Source of the DNA: Citrobacter koseri ATCC BAA-895
Lineage (GTDB): Bacteria; Pseudomonadota; Gammaproteobacteria; Enterobacterales; Enterobacteriaceae
DNA: 5,601 nucleotides
Reading direction: 5' to 3'
Assembly (NCBI RefSeq): GCF_000018045.1
Contig: NC_009794.1
Coordinates: forward strand, 1 to 5,601
This document shows, piece by piece, positions 4,118-5,601 of the stretch (the stretch's first letter is position 1; every line of letters begins with the position of its first letter). The notes below the pieces were generated by a model, which worked only from the letters and a program-made list of their open reading frames with translations, was not told where the DNA came from and made no database searches. The position numbers were made by a program, and so were the translations under genes.

Positions 4118-4444
4118 CTATTTTATTTCGTCGTAAAACTTAGCTCTGAAATATTCCTTTAGAACCATCATTTCATTAATAATTGAATCTATCTCATCCA
4201 TTTTTTCTTGGTATTCTTTTAATGGTGAAGGGAGCGGTAACTCAATATTTGAAAAGTGATTGGCGAGATAGGGATCAAGGTTTCTCATCCATTCAGGCTT
4301 TTCGCCAATGCGTTCTTCAACTGAAAGTGAACCTGATAATCTCTGGTTAATAAGATCACTTAGACTCATTTTGGTTTTATTCGAAAGCCGTTGTAAGGAT
4401 TGCTTTAATCCTATATCTAGCATGATATTTGTTCTTTCTCTCAT
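4118..4444 (-). CDS. Ribbon-helix-helix (CopG/Arc-like) putative regulator
   Basis: A 108-aa protein that opens with a pattern typical of ribbon-helix-helix repressors: a short strand (residues 3-9, Glu-Arg-Thr-Asn-Ile-Met-Leu), a helix (11-24) with Leu spacing, a turn with Lys-Met-Ser, and a second helix (27-37). The remaining 70 residues include a Trp/Pro-rich linker (about 50-75) and a likely coiled helix (76-104) that may serve dimerisation or a partner. I start at ATG 4444 because a G-rich ribosome site (GGGGGGAGGGG) precedes it and the strand begins at once. The longer open frame to 4678 would read through the operator and origin sequence. First gene of the operon, it probably controls its own promoter through the inverted repeat at 4463-4514. 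It could also be an antitoxin for the next gene. Confidence 0.78.
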   Translation of the reverse strand: MRERTNIMLDIGLKQSLQRLSNKTKMSLSDLINQRLSGSLSVEERIGEKPEWMRNLDPYLANHFSNIELPLPSPLKEYQEKMDEIDSIINEMMVLKEYFRAKFYDEIK

Positions 4445-4462
4445 TACCCCTCCCCCCTCGCT

Positions 4463-4514
4463 ATTGCGTTTTTTGTTGCGCACAAAGCTACCATTGCGCA
4501 TTAAGAAACGCAAT
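4463..4514. promoter_or_regulatory. Imperfect 20-bp inverted repeat, putative operator of the AT-rich operon
   Basis: The left arm (4463-4482) and right arm (4495-4514) are reverse complements at 17 of 20 positions, separated by 12 bp. Four TTGCG half-motifs occur: 4465-4469, 4476-4480 and 4494-4498 on the + strand, and 4509-4513 as CGCAA. Repeated short half-sites upstream of a ribbon-helix-helix gene are what an autoregulatory operator looks like. A weak leftward promoter (TTGCGT, 17 bp, TAGCTT) would lie within it. Confidence 0.6.
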
Positions 4515-4631
4515 GAAAAAGGAGGGAGGGAGTGGTTTGTACATGATGTGCAGTGCGCTGAGGGCATCAGTGGCGGGTGTTTTTCCGTGGGATGGATGGA
4601 GCTCCGGGGATAACAGAACTGACGATCATTT

Positions 4632-4658
4632 AAAGGATCTTCTTGAGATCCTTTTTTT
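4632..4658 (+). terminator. Hairpin with T-run upstream of RNAII
   Basis: AAAGGATCT (4632-4640) and AGATCCTTT (4646-4654) pair around a 5-nt loop, followed by TTTT to 4658. The same element is present in the pMB1/pBR322 origin. It could shield the RNAII region from rightward read-through, and it overlaps the RNAII -35 box. Confidence 0.7.
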
Positions 4659-4671
4659 CTGCGCGTAATCT
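4643..4671 (+). promoter_or_regulatory. RNAII primer promoter
   Basis: TTGAGA (4643-4648) and TAATCT (4666-4671) are separated by 17 bp, identical to the RNAII promoter boxes of the pMB1/pBR322 origin. Transcription should start around 4677-4680. Confidence 0.9.
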
Positions 4672-4685
4672 CTTGCACTGTAAAC

Positions 4686-4786
4686 GAAAAAACCGCCTGG
4701 GGAGGCGGTTTGATCGAAGGTTAAGTCAGTTGGGGAACTGCTTAACCGGGTAACTGGGTATACGAGACCGCAGATACCAAAACTGT
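4686..4786 (-). ncRNA. RNAI, antisense copy-number regulator
   Basis: About 100 nt, transcribed leftward against the 5' part of RNAII. The three classic stem-loops can be drawn: GGTAT/ATACC (4757-4761 with 4774-4778), GGTTAAG-CAGTT/AACTG-CTTAACC (4719-4747, one bulge, GGGG loop as read on the + strand), and the terminator stem AAACCGCCT/AGGCGGTTT (4690-4711), which on the - strand ends in a T-run. RNAI pairs with RNAII by loop-loop kissing and blocks primer maturation. Loop sequences differ from pBR322, so this plasmid may be compatible with pMB1 and ColE1 replicons. Ends are inferred by comparison with pBR322. Confidence 0.9.
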
Positions 4787-4792
4787 TCTTTC

Positions 4793-4822
4793 AGTGTAGC
4801 CGCAGTTAGGCACCCACTTCAA
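4793..4822 (-). promoter_or_regulatory. RNAI promoter
   Basis: On the - strand, TTGAAG (4822-4817) and TACACT (4798-4793) are separated by 18 bp, the same boxes as the pBR322 RNAI promoter. The start would fall at about 4786. Confidence 0.88.
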
Positions 4823-5198
4823 GACCTCTCAATATCTCTCTCGTATATATCCAGTTACCAATGGCTGCTGCCAGTGGCGTTTTTGCGTGTCCGTCCGGGT
4901 TGGACTCAAGATGATAGTTACCGGAAAGGGCGCAGCAGTCGGGCTGAACGGGGGGTTCGTGCATACAGCCCAGCTTGGAGCGAACGACCTAAACCGAGCC
5001 GAGATACCAGCAGCGTGAGCTATGAGAAAGCGCCACGCTTCCCGAAAGGGAAAAAGGCGGAACAGGTATCCGGTAAGCGGCAGGGTCGGAACAGGAGAGC
5101 GCACGAGGGAGCCGCCGGAGAGAAATCACCGGCATCTTTAAGTCCTGTCGGGTTTCGTCCTCCTCTGACTTGAGCGTCCATTTCTGTGATGCTCGTCA

Positions 5199-5225
5199 GG
5201 GGAGGCGGAGCCTATGGAAAAACGG
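5199..5225 (+). other. oriV, RNA-to-DNA transition of the ColE1-type origin
   Basis: GGGGAGGCGGAGCC (5199-5212) followed by TATGGAAAAAC (5213-5223) is the conserved end of RNAII. In pBR322 the primer is cut and leading-strand synthesis begins at the A-run, here 5218-5222. Replication proceeds rightward. Confidence 0.9.
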
Positions 5226-5450
5226 CCACGCCGCATCCTTTTCTCCGGCACTTTCTGATTTGAGCGCCTTTGCTTTATCCCGTTATCCGTGAGCCGGTCA
5301 CGCCCGCCGCAGCCGAACGGCAGGAGCGCAGCGACCGAGTGAGCGAGGAGGCGTCATTTCATCTGTCCGTGCATGGTATTGCGGACGCTCCTGAGCCACA
5401 TATCACACCTGCCACATGAGGCACTTTCATGAATCGCGCTCTCATGTCAG
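5226..5450. other. Gene-free region downstream of oriV
   Basis: No convincing gene is seen. The block at about 5305-5351 (GCCGCAGCCGAACGGCAGGA, then GAGCGCAGCGACCGAGTGAG) corresponds to the pBR322 segment just past the origin, read in the opposite direction to the GenBank record. That neighbourhood in pBR322 is associated with primosome assembly and lagging-strand start. Whether it has that role here is an inference. The part from 5352 to 5450 holds nothing further that I can name. Confidence 0.5.
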
Positions 5451-5531
5451 CATAGTAAGCCAGTATACACAGCGTAAACGCTGTGACTGGTTCAGGGCTG
5501 CGCCCCGAAACCCGCTAACACCACTGACGCG
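5451..5531 (-). other. oriT/bom (basis of mobility) with nic region
   Basis: CATAG-TAAGCCAGTATACAC (5451-5470), then TGACTGGTTCAGGGCTGCGC (5484-5503) and CTGACGCGC (5523-5531) match the pBR322/ColE1 bom segment. On the - strand the nic core reads GTGTATACTGG-CTTA (about 5470-5456). A perfect 7-bp inverted repeat, CACAGCG (5468-5474) with CGCTGTG (5479-5485), sits just 5' of it, the usual layout for relaxase recognition. The matching relaxase is mobA at 503. The exact cut position was not determined. Confidence 0.87.
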
Positions 5532-5544
5532 CTGGCGCTTGTCC

Positions 5545-5588
5545 AACGCCGGAGCGACCCGGAAAACATTTCCGTGCCGTCCGGCGTT
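5545..5588 (+). promoter_or_regulatory. Leader hairpin just ahead of the mob operon ribosome site
   Basis: AACGCCGGA (5545-5553) pairs with TCCGGCGTT (5580-5588), and nested inside CGGAAA (5560-5565) pairs with TTTCCG (5569-5574). Four bases later AAGGAGGG (5593-5600) is the ribosome site for the ATG at position 3 if the molecule is circular. The hairpin may be a relaxosome protein site or an RNA element affecting mob expression. I did not find a clear promoter between 5486 and 5601. Confidence 0.6.
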
Positions 5589-5601
5589 TGCGAAGGAGGG
5601 A

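Larger units (their letters stand above)
4680..5222 (+). ncRNA. RNAII, replication primer precursor
   Basis: The segment follows the pMB1/ColE1 RNAII sequence nearly base for base over long parts. Clear landmarks are the region around 4893-5050 (GGGTTGGACTCAAGA, the GGTTCGTGCATACAGCCC stretch, and the AGCGTGAGCTATGAGAAAGC block) and the final CGGAGCCTATGGAAAAAC. RNAII folds, forms a persistent hybrid with the template near oriV and is cut by RNase H to give the DNA polymerase I primer. The start at about 4680 and the end at about 5222 are inferred from pBR322. The first 110 nt overlap antisense RNAI and differ most from pBR322, as expected for the incompatibility-determining loops. Confidence 0.92.

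Noticed and set aside
3112..4631. Colicin, immunity, lysis or resistance gene as expected on ColE1-type plasmids
   Set aside because: None of the three proteins shows recognisable motifs of those families. The exported protein lacks a lipobox, so it is not a colicin lysis protein.
4543..4668. Small + strand frame of 41 codons with a purine-rich ribosome-like site upstream
   Set aside because: It ends inside the RNAII promoter, its composition is not protein-like, and the purine run is better explained as part of the inverted repeat around 4445-4531.
4445..4678. N-terminal extension of the RHH gene up to 4678 on the - strand
   Set aside because: It would read through the operator repeat and into the RNAII promoter, lacks a ribosome site at its start, and the RHH strand begins right after Met at 4444.
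4829..5173. Open frames on both strands across the origin
   Set aside because: They lie within RNAII and oriV, which match the pMB1 origin. The apparent coding is incidental.

Overview
The window reads as a small mobilizable ColE1-type plasmid of Enterobacteriaceae, probably the complete circle. Evidence: an RNAI/RNAII origin very close to that of pBR322/pMB1, a bom/oriT segment, and a ColE1-like mob operon whose relaxase has Tyr19 and the His97/Glu104/Asn106 triad at the positions known from ColE1 MbeA. The last bases of the window carry a strong Shine-Dalgarno sequence, and the first ATG (position 3) follows directly if the ends are joined. No antibiotic-resistance gene, colicin gene, insertion sequence, tRNA, rRNA or CRISPR array was seen. 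A host such as Klebsiella, Enterobacter, Citrobacter or Escherichia is an inference from the backbone.

Layout. (1) 3-2038, + strand, GC-rich: a 58-codon leader gene, then mobC, mobA, and mobB and mobD nested in another frame inside mobA. The first three genes are chained by 11-bp ATG...TAA overlaps. (2) 2039-2243: a gene-free stretch with two long inverted repeats leading into a 28-bp XerC/XerD (dif/psi-like) site at 2216-2243. (3) 2244-3083: a 42-aa basic protein on the - strand, divergent from a RelB/RelE-family toxin-antitoxin pair that has a perfect 20-bp operator palindrome and its own terminator. (4) 3084-3111: a second XerC/XerD site in the same orientation, with a XerD arm identical to that of cer. 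The toxin-antitoxin module is therefore bracketed by two Xer sites. (5) 3131-4444, - strand, clearly AT-rich: a three-gene operon encoding a ribbon-helix-helix protein, a 181-aa protein I do not recognise and a small exported protein with two cysteines. It is preceded by an inverted-repeat operator. (6) 4632-5225: RNAII promoter, RNAII primer, antisense RNAI and oriV. (7) 5226-5601: conserved downstream origin region, bom/oriT and a leader hairpin ahead of the mob operon.

How it works together. RNAI controls RNAII priming and so copy number. No rop/rom gene is present in its usual place next to bom. The mob genes would act on oriT when a helper conjugative plasmid supplies the transfer channel. 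The Xer sites should resolve multimers, and the toxin-antitoxin pair should stabilise inheritance. The AT-rich operon is the accessory load of unknown function. The most interesting points are the Xer-bracketed toxin-antitoxin module and that unrecognised operon.
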